Position numbers and translations under genes: made by a program. 64,000 nt of DNA from Lithodes maja (Eukaryota > Arthropoda > Malacostraca > Decapoda > Lithodidae): contig JBAKBP010006542.1 of NCBI GenBank assembly GCA_037953745.1, forward strand, positions 45,289 through 109,288, read 5' to 3'. A model generated the notes under the pieces. The model was given only the letters and a program-made list of their open reading frames with translations, did no database searches and had not been told where the DNA came from. Shown piece by piece: positions 52,173 to 62,952 of this stretch. How positions within the stretch are numbered: the stretch's first letter is position 1; every line of letters starts with the position of its first letter.

Positions 52173-53230
52173 TCAACAACCACTCTAGTGAACTTTCGGT
52201 ATTTAATTTATTCAGCTTAAAACTATTTATCCACATAAAATAGAAACTTATCACAATTTTTTCTAATACAACCATAGACAGTGCTATTACATATTATTTG
52301 AACATGATGTCGAATTTAGCAGTTGCTGTTTACCTTGAACAGTAATGACAGAACCGAAAGCTTCTCTTGCTGTGTAGTACTCAAAGAAAGCAGGGTTACT
52401 TAAGCCTGCCCATACCGAACTGTTACCAAGTCAGAGATTCAGAGGTAACTTTCACAATGCATTATAACCCTAGACAGACACCAATATACCACTAAATCAG
52501 ACAAATATCACTACAAAAAAGATAGGAAAATATTATATTAATGTCCTAGGTATTTGAAATTATGCAAATGAGTAAAATCCATTATGATATAATGATAATG
52601 GCATTGATTAGTATCTGGCAACAGTGTTGCACTATAATTTTCTGAACGTATGCGAACTTCGGAGTATTTATCCCATTAATATACACATCTATCACTATTT
52701 AAATTTAATACAACCATACACAGTGCTATTACATATTATTTGAACATAATATAGGATGGTCTTTCCTTTAAACCATTTTCTATATCTATTCACGAAAAAT
52801 ATAGGCCTAGCCTAGGCAGCGCTACCGGTAGGTACGAATTTATCAGTTCGAATTTTGTTTGAGAGTGGGATTAGGCCTAGGCCTAGCCTAGGGCTTAACA
52901 TGGGATACTGTTTGGGGGTTGGGAATAGACTCAGGCTGCTTTAGGCCTAATTAGGTAAAAATAGTCAAATCGAGACAATTGCACAGCCAACAGAGCCTAG
53001 GCCTATTAAGCAAATATTTTCCCAATCTACAATAGGCCTAGTCTATTCGCTGTAAGTAGGCAAGAAATCATGACCTAGGCTATAACCTCTGTAACTAAAA
53101 AACAACTAGGCCTAGAGTGATCAAGCTAATATGTCTACCATTTGGGAACAGTCAGTCAAGGAATAGCCTAGATGTGGAAATTTGCAGCCAATTTGCTCTA
53201 GCACTATTTGAGATACAGAGATTAGAGGTC
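52173..53230. other. No gene; dispersed short repeats
   Basis: A 45-bp word (CAGTGCTATTACATATTATTTG core) occurs at 52280 and 52720. From 52800 to 53110 the DNA is rich in the palindromic word TAGGCCTA/CCTAGGC. No coding signal. Confidence 0.5.
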
Positions 53231-53232
53231 AT

Positions 53233-54190
53233 TGTTGAGGCCCCCCCCCTCACCCCCCCCCCCCCCTCCCTCCATGACATATTGTCACCATCTTATATAT
53301 TGCCAGCAGGGGGCAAATAACCAAAAACAAATCGCCATCAAAATAGACGCGAACTTAACCACGGCGATCGACACATGTAAACATGTCGGTGGCGGGTGAG
53401 GTGTCGGACGTTTGCAATAAAGTTCCTGTCTATTTTAAATGCCATTGGATACAATAATATGTTGAGGGGGGCTTTGCCCCCCTCACCCCCCCCCCCCCCC
53501 ATGACATATTTTTACCATCATATATATTGCCAGCAGGGGGCAAATAACCGAAAAAATTGCCGTCAAAATAGACACCTTTATGAATAGGTTAGCCTTTAGG
53601 CTAGCCCTATCGGCAAGAGTTGCATTATCGGGCGTATCACCTGACCGGGTATAGGCTATCCTAGTGTTTACTAATTTATAGGCTACCCCTTTGAAAGGAC
53701 GTTAGCCGGGTAGGATGAAGTTACCGGGTGTATCGCCAGCCTTGTTTACACTACGCGTACGCGTAGTGGCGTCGGACGCTTGCCATCCTTTTCCTGTCTA
53801 TTTAGACTGCCTTTGGATACAATAATTTTTTGAGGTTAGGCTTTGCCCAACTTCACCCCCCACCCCCCCCATGACATATTGTCATCATCATATATATTTC
53901 CAGCAGGGGGCAAATAACCAAAATAAATCGCTGTCAAAATAGACGCGAACTTAACAACGGCGATCGACAAATGTAAACATGACGGAGGCGGCGGACGTCT
54001 GCAATCATGTTCCCGTCTATTTTGAATGCCAATGGATACAATAATATGTTGAGGGGTGGCTTTGCCACCCCTCACCCCCCCATGTCATGTCATCGTCATA
54101 TTGCCAGCAGGGGGCAAATAACCGAAAAAAATCACCGTCAAAATAGACGCAAACTTAACAACGGCGATCGACAAATGTAAACATGACGAC
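53233..54190 (+). repeat. Array of four hairpin-bearing repeat units
   Basis: Units start near 53233, 53455, 53825 and 54045. Each carries a perfect or near-perfect stem such as GGGGGGCTTTGCCCCCC, a C-run, CCAGCAGGGGGCAAATAACC, and the inverted pair TCAAAATAGACGCGAAC / GTTCCCGTCTATTTTGAA. The loop side holds GCGATCGACA and ACATGTAAACATG. Units 1-2 and 3-4 are spaced about 220 bp. Likely a structured MITE or satellite. Confidence 0.65.
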
Positions 54191-54286
54191 CGTACACTCG
54201 GAAACTACATCCATCCCCATTAGCCTAACCTAACACCCTTACCTAACCTATCCTAGTATTAAGGGTGGAGGCTGCCGCCCCCTAGA

Positions 54287-54495
54287 CCCAGTACGTTGGA
54301 TACAAAACTAACCCTCACGTAACACCTAGTATATGTCCCTAGTACCCAGTACATGGGATACCAAGCTAACCCTCACGTAACACCTAGTATATGTCCCTAG
54401 TACCTAGTATTGAGATACAATACTAACCCTTACATAACACCTAGTATATGTCCCTAGTACCCATTACGTGGGATACAAAACTAACCTTCACCTAG
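54287..54495 (+). repeat. Minisatellite of about 58-bp units
   Basis: Three to four units of GGATACAAAACTAACC...CACCTAGTATATGTCCCTAGTACC. The same unit recurs at 55488-55650. Confidence 0.85.
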
Positions 54496-54638
54496 CATAT
54501 GTACCTCACTCAGTACACCTTTCACCCTCACTACCGTTCGTGAGTCCTAATACATCTTCATTATCACACGCACCAGCCACTCCTCTACGCCAAATTTTCT
54601 CCTAGCCTACTGCACAACTCCTTACTTTCAGTAGAGAC

Positions 54639-55247
54639 GTGATTTTCCGGTCCCGTCGCAAGACCACCGTCTCAACCGAGCCGTCGCAAGATCATCACAG
54701 GACAGGAAAAACAACACAGGCTTGCTCCAAGCCAGCGCACATCTTACAAATATATAGGCTAGGCTATACAACTTCCATTTCATCGGAATAACATTCACCG
54801 CCAATTTAATTATCATAAGGATTATATAAATGCAATTCTGATATGAAAAAACAATCGGTAAATAGCATAGCCTAGGCCTAGTCAAAGCTGGGGTTTGTTG
54901 TTGTTTCGTGGACAAAATCTAACCAAGCGTACTGTCCCACATTAATTTATTATCAACAATTGGATATACGTTACTGTGGGCTCTTATTACTCTACTTCCT
55001 AATAATAGGCAAGTAAATTATAAGATAATGTTTGGATAAACAAATATACCAAAATAAATTAGAATGAAGAAACAGTAAGTTGAGTGAGATGTTTCAGCTT
55101 GCCGTCAACCCAGCTCCGAAGCTCTCTTGCCGTCGCAAGAGAATATTGGTGTCTCGCTTGCTACAGGTGGGCTTGCGACGGGACCAGAAAAACAGTTTTT
55201 CGGGTAGATCTTGCGACGGTGGTCTTGAGACGGGACCGGAAAAACAC
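54639..55247. mobile_element. DNA element with about 50-bp terminal inverted repeats
   Basis: The left end GATTTTCCGGTCCCGTCGCA (54641) and the inverted right end TTTTTCCGGTCCCGTCTCAA (55247) share the continuing CAAGACCACCGTC and CGTCGCAAGATC words. About 600 bp, no transposase frame. It sits within the rearranged LINE region, splitting related flanks. Confidence 0.65.
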
Positions 55248-55487
55248 CTCCTAGAAATCTTTCCTGCAGCCGCCTGACTATGAAGTTATCATACCTTCAA
55301 AGACTCTCTCACACTCACAGACCTTCATGACTTGGCCAAGCATTTTCAGGCCTCTTATAGCAGTTGCAAGGGGAGCCTAACTCTGAAATCACTAGATAGT
55401 GCCTCCAGAACCATAAAAAAGAGGAGAGGGCTTAATTAACACACTTCCCTGTTGGACTCCGACGCGAACTGAAAACTCATCACTTAG

Positions 55488-55650
55488 TACCCTCACGTAA
55501 CACCTAGTATATGTCCCTAGTACCCAGTACCCAGTACCCAGTACTTTGGATACAAAACTAACCTCCACCTAACACCTAGTATATGTCCCTAGTAACCAGT
55601 ACATGGGATATAAAGCTAACCCTCACCAAATATCTAGTACTGTATATGTC
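55488..55650 (+). repeat. Second block of the 58-bp minisatellite
   Basis: Two to three units matching 54287-54495. Confidence 0.8.
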
Positions 55651-56709
55651 CTTCACTCAGCTGTACACCTTTCACCCTCACTACCGTTCGGGAGTCCTCG
55701 TACATCTTCATTATCACATGCACCAGCCACTCCTCAATGCCAAGTTTTCTCCTCGCCTACTGCACAACTTCTCTGGCCACCTTATCAAAGGCCTTCTCCT
55801 GGTCTGCAAACACAACATCAGATCCCTATCTTTTAAGTACATACAGTATCTTTCCCTAATCATACCTTCTAAGACTCTCACAGACCTTCATGACTTAGTC
55901 AAGCATTTTCAGGACCCTTATAGCAGTTCCCAGGGGAGCCCAACTCTGAAATCACCAGATAGTGCCTCCAGAACCATAAAAAAAAAGAGGAAGGGCTTCA
56001 TTAACACAGAGCCCTGGTGGACTCCGACGCGAACTGAAAACTCATCACTCAGTACCGGTACATCTTTCACCCTCACTGCCGTTTGTGAGTCTTCATACAT
56101 CTTCATTATCACACAAATACCTTCATGACTTGGATTGTGCTGTGTCCTAGCATGAAACCAAACTGCATATCGTCAATATCATACCTTCAAAGACTTTCTG
56201 ACAGACCTTCATGACTTGATCAAGTATTTTCAGGCCCCTATAATTTTCCCTATCCAATGAGTCCCCTTTGCTCGTATACAGTATATAATGTACTTTTGTG
56301 CCATTCATCAGAGATTACTTCCTCTCTGATGATGAAGTTAATTAGCTCATTGAACACACCTACTCCTTTCTCACCTGAGGCCTTAATTATCTCAGCTAGA
56401 ATGCCAGAGCATCCTGCAGCTTTTCTGTCCTTCATTAAGTTATTGCACTGCTTAAAAAAGCTGGCACAATCACAGGGAGGGGGGAGTATTGGCTTTTCGT
56501 TGCTAAGCTGCTCTATTCCATTCAAATTCCATGTTGAATAATCTTTCATAGTGTACGGTATCTTCCAAGAATCTATAATTTCTTTGTCAGCGGAAACAAT
56601 TGTTCAAGTATATATTTTCCCTGTGAAACCAATTTAACTTCATAATGACAATTATATATATAAAGAAAAAACAATATATTTTACATAATTTATTGCATAT
56701 CTTACATAT

Positions 56710-57189
56710 TTAACGCCTTAAGAGCGGGTGGGTCGGTAACATCTACTACCCGCCAAGCGGGTGGTTTTACCCTAAATGGGGTTGTTTCCGTGCTCTTTTT
56801 CATGCATAAACAAGACACAGAGCGTAATACAAGTATATATATATCCCTGAAAGGGCGTAAACAGAGCTTTCCAATGACACCCGAACCATCCTTCTACGAC
56901 CATTGGTTCTCTTGCAACGATCGTGCAACACGAGTGCAAAAACCTAAAATAAGGTCATTTCCTTACATAATTCCCTGTGTAGAGAGGGTGGAGGAGGGTG
57001 TAATAAATTTCAGTCGACCCATGGCGGTGGTGGCGAGCGGTCAGGAAGCAATCTATGCTCCTCGCACCGCTCGGCTCTCTCTCAGAGCACATTACGTGCT
57101 CAAAATTGCACTCGACATATGTCGAGGCCCGCATATGGGCACGTTTTCTTTAACTCGACATATGTCGAGCGCCGATGGTTAAGGGTTAA
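56710..57189. mobile_element. MITE-1, diverged copy 3
   Basis: TTAA borders, the start TTAACGCCTTAAGAGCGGG and the end GGTTAAGGGTTAA; shared internal blocks include TATCCCTGAAAGGGCGTAAA and GTGCAACACGAGTGCAAAAA. Clearly older than the other two copies. Confidence 0.8.
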
Positions 57190-57647
57190 AAAGATATTTA
57201 TTAAAATAGTTTAACCAGACCACTGAGTTCCCAAAAAAAAACTCTTATAGGGCTGGCCTGAAGGATTAGATCAAGATGGACAACCAATCAAGATATGATA
57301 GGTAGGGAAGGGCAAGAGGTGAACAAATCTAGGAAGGTGAAGATACGCAGACATTTCTCACCATTTCACCAATTCAGCCACACCAGAGTTCCTCTTATAG
57401 GGTAGGGCCGAAGGGTGAGTCAAGAACTGCTACACTGCAGCACCAATTAAGAAGTGATCAAGGGCGAAGAATGAGAAATCAGGTCTAAGGAAGAAAAAAA
57501 TCACACAGAGATTCACACATAATACACCACTGAGGGGAATCGAGTCAGCTTGACCGCACCAGCGACCATAGACACAAATAAAGTCAGGAGCCAATAAACT
57601 AGCCAGGCCAGGGTGGCATATGATATACTGTAGGCCAGTGATATATT
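57190..57647. other. No gene recognised
   Basis: A CTCTTATAGGG-plus-GGCC word occurs at about 57241 and 57390. Otherwise unremarkable non-coding DNA before LINE copy B. Confidence 0.4.
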
Positions 57648-58951
57648 TATCAGTGATAGGTAATATGGTTTTAGACGATGTCAATCAACTGCAGACATTC
57701 TTTGCCTTCTTACGAATCAAATCAACCAAGCTACAGACCAACATGGTGAAACACATACAATAGCACTGGATATATCAAAGGCATTTGATAGAGCCTGGCA
57801 TCAATCCTTATTGTCGAAGATGTCACACTACGGCCTTACATCATTAGTTCCACTAATTTCTTCTTATCTTCATAACAGAAAAATATGTGTAATGGTAGAT
57901 GGCCTTTATTCTCAATTTCACTCAATAAATGCTGGTGTTCCCCAGGGATCAGTTTTGGCCCCAACTCTGTTCCTCATTCATATCAATGATCTCATATCTA
58001 CCACTCATAATCCAATACATTCCTATGCAGATGACTCACCATCCACAGTTCCTTCACATTTACCAATTCTTTCACCCAACCCGATCTTATAAATTCAAAA
58101 ATAAACACTGCAATTTCTCTGAACCAGGACCTTTCTAGAATTAATGAATGGGGACAAAAGAATCTAGTTTCCTTTAATGCATAGAAAACCAAGTACATTC
58201 AATTTTCTAACCGACAGAATCTCACTGACTCCTATATATTTGTTAATGATGTAAATATTCCCACTTCCCCTAGTATTGACATTCTCGGTGTAACATTAAC
58301 TACTAACTTGAGCTGGACACATTATGTTAGAAGCATTGCTAAGAATGCCTCTAAAAAACTGGGACTCCTGTACAGAGTTCGAGAATTCTTCACTGACGAG
58401 CAGTTGGCCGTAATATATAAAAGTCATGTGCGTTCTCAGATGGATTACTGTTCACCTCTGTGGAGTGGAAGTGGAGTGATTGCATTGAGGCAGTTGGACA
58501 AAATTAAAAATAAAGCTATTAGATTAATCAATAACCCTGCAATCACACAGGACCTTCCTACATTATCCATACGAAGAAACGTTGCATCCCTTGCATTATT
58601 CTACAGATATTTTCACAGCAATTGTTCCGAGGAACTTGCTTCAATTGTGCCGCCTCTCCAAATCTTTCCCCGTAGAACTAGGGCAGCTGAGAGCGCCCAT
58701 GAATTTACACTTTCGCCTCCACAATGCAGAACTTCTGCTTATCAAAATTAATTTTTCCCTAGAACTACTACTCTTTGGAATTCACTTCCCTCGAGTTGCT
58801 TTCCACAAACTTACAATCTACAAAAGTTTAAATCCAGTTGTTACAAACATTTTATGAATGGAGGATGCCTTTAGGCACATGGACCTTTTTTATTTATCTG
58901 TGTTTTTCCTTCCTCCGTTCATTGTCTCTTAAAAAAAAAAAAAAAAAAAAA
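57648..58951 (+). mobile_element. LINE copy B
   Basis: Very similar to 19785-21089: RT motifs DISKAFDRAWH, INAGVPQGSVLAPTLFLIHI (intact motif B) and a broken YADD region (a small deletion after YADDS at about 58040), then LSWTHYVRSIAKNA to the C-terminus, 3' UTR and a 21-nt A tail at 58931-58951. More severely 5'-truncated than copy A, starting within the RT. A Gln codon has become TAG near 58183. Non-functional. Confidence 0.85.
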
Positions 58952-59513
58952 GGCCGTCCGGAAGACAACCGAATTAGACAGAATAAGAATAGAAGGGGAA
59001 AAACATACAAAAAGGGGCATTCAAATTTCAATGGAAATTCACTATGATAACTGTAATATGTGGGAATAACTTTCACCTTCATATTTCCTCATCTCTTAGC
59101 ATAAACATGATCAATTAGGGTGCCATTTTCAGTTGTTTGGTTGTGTTACATGTTGAGAGTATCCACGCTTTTCCATTAAATTTGCAATAGAAGAGTTAGT
59201 TTGGATGTGTTCACAATGCAACCAATTGAGTATTTGTCTAGTTCATTTAGCAAATTACTTAAATTTACTCTAAAATAATTAAGTCCATATGAAATAGGTC
59301 TGTATATAGGGACAGGTTTGTCCTATAGAAAAGTATAGCCAACACTGTTCTCTACCCACTAAAAGCTGAACCAGTGGAAGGTATTACCCGTGTTTGCATA
59401 CCTTCCCTCAATTTCAGTCAGGCTATATTTGGATGATAATTTGAACTCAATTTGACCTATCTCAGAATAGTAGTATGGGAATTTCATTTTTATCCTTATT
59501 GTGAAGGCAATCA
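58952..59513. other. No gene recognised
   Basis: AT-rich non-coding stretch between LINE B and the LINE-derived satellite. Confidence 0.5.
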
Positions 59514-59885
59514 TTATTCTATAAAAACACTTACCCTAATAATACATGTACCAGGTTGTTCTCTATATTTTAAGATTATACTCTTTATATAAAAGGCTTG
59601 CATAGCTGCATGATAAATGTTTTTCTTTGATTCACTCTTCTTGACTTTTTCTATGTTGCAGGCCATGCTTTTGTTCCTCCTAATACCTTTTTTATTATTT
59701 CCACTCCTCAAGTGAGGTACTGTAGAGGTGATTCTCTTGGTCCCATCTGTAGAGGTATTGTAAATGGTGGCCAGACATGCCCGTGGCAGTCTTTCACACC
59801 CAACCCATCTTGTCCTATCTAATTTTATGTTGAACTCTATTGTTCTTGATCCCACTATAGGACTTGGTAGCCTATTCCACATATC
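59514..59885 (-). pseudogene. LINE C-terminal fragment heading the satellite
   Basis: The minus strand reads MWNRLPSPIVGSRTIEF, the conserved close of many Jockey/CR1-like RT proteins (SFSNRVVDMWNRLP type). It is followed by a longer tail than in the repeated units, so it may represent the ancestral unit plus its 3' flank. No RT core is attached. Confidence 0.6.
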
Positions 59886-61260
59886 TACAACTCTGTTACT
59901 AAACGAATAGAGGCAGATCCCTTACACACCCAGTTTCTCTCTGTCGCTCGTTTGCTTGCACATCGGTACAAATGAAGCAGATCCCTTACACATGCAACTA
60001 AGATGAACATGGGAATCTGCAGACAAGTGGCCCACAAAAGGCAGATCCCTTTCACATCCAACCCATTTTGTCCATTTGTCTATCTGATTTTATCTTGAAA
60101 TTCTTTATTGTTCTTGATCCCACTATAGCACTAGGTAGCCTATTTCACATATCTACGACTCTGTTACGAGAGAGGCAGATTCCTTACACAGCCAATCTCT
60201 CTCTCTCTCTCTCTTATTTGCACACTGGTACAAATGAGGCAGATCCCTTACACATGCTACCAAGATGAAAATGGGAGTCTGCAGAGAGCCGATTGGCCCA
60301 CACATGGCAGATCCCTTTCACACCCAACCGATCTCGTCCTATCAAATTTTATGTTGAAGCTCTATTGTTATTGATCCCACTATAGCACTTGGTAGCCTAT
60401 TCCACATACAGTATCTACAACTCTTTTACCAAGCGAATAGGGGCAGATCCTTTACACAGCCAATCTCTTTCTCTCTCGCTCTTGTTTGTTTTGCACACCG
60501 GTACAAATGAGGCAGATCCCTCACACATGCAACCAAGATGAAAATGGAAGTCTGCAGAGAGCCAAGTGGCCCACATAAGGCAGATCCCATTCACACCCAA
60601 CCCATCTCATAAACGTTACCTGTTATTTACACTACTTACTATACACCCATGTTATCATATACCTGCAACCAAAACACAATTGTAAGAAATAGGAACATAG
60701 GAAAATGGGAGCCTGTAGAGAGCCAATTGACCCACACAAGACAGATTCTTTTCACACCCAACCGATCTCATAACAACTCTCTCTCATTTATCTCTGTCTT
60801 CTTTACATTTATGACATCCTAGTCTCTCTCGCTCTCTCTCACAAATGAGAATATAAGAAAACCGGAGTCTGCAGAGAGCCGATTGGCCCACACATGTCAG
60901 ATCCCTTTCACACCCAACCCATTCCGCGCTCTCTCTCTCTCTCTCTCTCTCATATTTATCGCTATCTTCCTTACGTTTATGACATCCTATTCTCTCTTGC
61001 CATACTCTCTCACTCTCACAAATGAGAACATAAACAAAATAAGAAAACGGGAGTCTGCAGAGAGCCGATTGACCTACACATGGCAGATCCCTTTCACACC
61101 CAACCCATCTCGTTCTATCTAATTTCAAGTTGAAGCTCTATTGTTCTTGATCCCATTATAGCACTCGGTAGCCTATTCCACATATCTACAACTCTGTTAC
61201 TAAACGAATAGAGGCAGATCCCTTATACAGGCAATCTCTCCCTCTCTCATTCTTGTTTGT
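59860..61260. repeat. Satellite derived from a LINE coding end (about 260-bp and 160-bp units)
   Basis: The word GGTAGCCTATTCCACATATC recurs at 59866, 60134, 60391 and 61167 (spacing 268, 257 and about three times 259). The word GTCTGCAGAGAGCC recurs at about 60276, 60549, 60710, 60869 and 61052. Read on the minus strand, the best unit encodes SFSNRVVDMWNRLPSAIMGS, so the array consists of repeated LINE C-terminal coding sequence plus (CT)n-rich spacers. Confidence 0.75.
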
Positions 61261-62027
61261 TTGCACAATCTGTTCCTTCTGTAGTTTCTCCATGCCCGAT
61301 AAGTTAAATGATCTTTTGATATCTGTGACACAACTTTTGTATCCAACACAATACCCTGCTTGCAAAACCCCTCGAACCCCGGACAACGTTGCTTGCAACT
61401 TTAATTATTATTATTATTAATATTATTATATGTTTGTGTTTTGTATTTTCTTAAACTTTTGAGAAATTGGCTTGTTCTCATCACAATTACTCAGTAGCTA
61501 TTACAACGTCTTTTTATAGCCAAATATGCTGTCAATTACGAAAATTTGGCAATGGTATGATGCAGAGACATAGTGTTTCACATTTTTCTATCAGTTATCG
61601 GGAAATAAGCTAATAAAAGAAGTAAAATATCCGTCAAGTAAAAAATATATATTTACATAAATAAATATAATAAAAACTATATAGTGACGGTTGTATTGGG
61701 GTACGAATTACTGGCAAACGAGTACTTCAATATTAAGACTAGTATTAGTTTTCATGGTATTGACAAAATTATGAACTCTAATGCTTTCATATCAACAAAG
61801 ATCCACGCGTCGTCGAATAGGGTAACCACATTGAGGAAGTTTGGTCATGTGGAGCCTATGGTGAGTTGACTATAAGTACTATATGAAGAGGAACACTATA
61901 TTGACAATGTTACGCATATAGCTTCATTAGGCCAAACGTTGTCGATGAAGTGCTCCTCCTCATATGGTGTTCATGTTATCAACTTGTTAAGAATTTATTT
62001 GTATCCATGGTGAGTTAGAGAACGAAC
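61261..62027. other. No gene recognised
   Basis: Contains a (TTA)n patch at 61405-61430. A 61-codon plus-strand frame at 61684 has no recognisable motif and no supporting context. Confidence 0.4.
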
Positions 62028-62285
62028 ATATGAGTGTATGAGAGTGAGGTGAAAGAACAGAGAGGGAGATACAGACCGAAAGTGACGTAGACGGAAGGAG
62101 TTGAGAGGTGTACGAGTGAGGTGGTGTTGGATGGGAGGGAAGGCGTCGGTAATAGATAGATAGATAGAGTGAGTGAGTGAGATGAAAGAGCAGAGAGGGA
62201 GAGGCAGACCGACAGTGACGTGAACGGATGGAGTTGAGAGGTATATGAGTGAGGTGGTGTTGGGTGGAATGAGGGGTGCCAGTCA
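62028..62285 (+). repeat. Tandem duplication, two units of about 140 bp
   Basis: Both units contain GAGAGGGAGA(T/G)(A/G)CAGACCGA, AGTGACGT, GGAGTTGAGAGGT and GAGTGAGGTGGTGTTGG. They are separated by a short (GATA)n/(GTGA)n patch. Confidence 0.8.
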
Positions 62286-62702
62286 CAAATTAACTATGCT
62301 ACTCTGAACAGTTCGTGATTATATGTGAATTAACCCTATTTGGGTCGGGGGGATTTTATTTGAGACCTCTCTTATTTTGCTCCATTCGTATGGACATTTT
62401 AAGAATTTTCACCCCATTAGTTTGGCGATAATAAGACATTTCACCCCATTAAGGTGTCGATTATTTTTCTGAGCCAGCGAAAGCGGGCCTGATACTTAGA
62501 AGAAATCTGCATTCAGCCGGATTTTTTTTCTATCGAACTATGTACATAATTATGTTGGGCTTTTTTAGTTTGAAGAAGATAGAAGAAGTTTGGTAAAGAT
62601 AGATTAACTTAGGTGACAGTACTATTGATACAAACAAAAAATCATAAGCTGCCAGACCAGTTTTGATGAAAGTTGAGGGAAAACAAATCGTGTGATGTTT
62701 CC
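62286..62702. other. Non-coding; copy of a dispersed motif
   Basis: 62395-62495 carries GGCGATAATAAGACATTTC and a GAGCCAGCGAAAGCGGGCC end, related to 63025-63150 and, inverted, to 50215-50320. No gene. Confidence 0.45.
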
Positions 62703-62952
62703 TTAACTCCTTCTGCACCATGACGCCTTTTTACCTTTGATTCTGGCTAAACAATTATGATTTTATAGAGTTTAAGAAGGACCTATGTTACTAAGAGGAC
62801 TTATTGAGATTGTATTTACGCATTTGAGTCATATAGGTAGATTTGAAACTAAAGGAAATGGTGAAGGGATGAATAATTATGAAGGATGAACCATGTTGGT
62901 GTTATAGTAGAGCTTTAATGAATACAGCTTGGATATGACCCGTACAGGTTAA
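62703..62952. mobile_element. MITE-2 copy without nested MITE-3 (empty site)
   Basis: TTAA at 62703-62706 and 62949-62952. It shares with 48878-49397 the TTTTTACCTTTGATTCTGGCT block, AAGAAGGACC and a TTGTATTTA...GGTAGATT block. At 62771-62780 it reads TTTAAGAAGG without interruption, where the other copy carries MITE-3. Confidence 0.7.

Larger units (their letters stand above)
54510..56549 (-). pseudogene. Rearranged, partly triplicated LINE RT fragments
   Basis: On the minus strand 56549-56250 reads NNLMKDRKAAGCSGILAEIIKASG-type RT sequence, followed in another frame by YRGLKILDQVMKVCQ and DDMQFGFM. 56112-55918 gives MYEDSQTAVRV...DEFSVRVGVHQGSVL (motif B). 55800-55650 gives ADQEKAFDKVAREVV (motif A) and a second MYEDSRT block, and a third decayed repeat covers 55485-55283 and 54610-54520. 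Segments of one RT are therefore repeated out of order and spaced by the 58-bp minisatellite. No YADD box is seen. The clade is unresolved. Confidence 0.68.

Noticed and set aside
54215..54250. CCTAA-type words resembling the arthropod telomere repeat
   Set aside because: Only a few irregular copies, not a tandem array.
55583..56128. A 181-codon plus-strand ORF
   Set aside because: It is antisense to recognisable LINE RT blocks on the minus strand and carries no motif of its own.
59860..61260. Regularly spaced repeats considered as a CRISPR array
   Set aside because: Units are 160-260 bp, diverged, eukaryotic, and derived from LINE coding sequence; no repeat-spacer structure.
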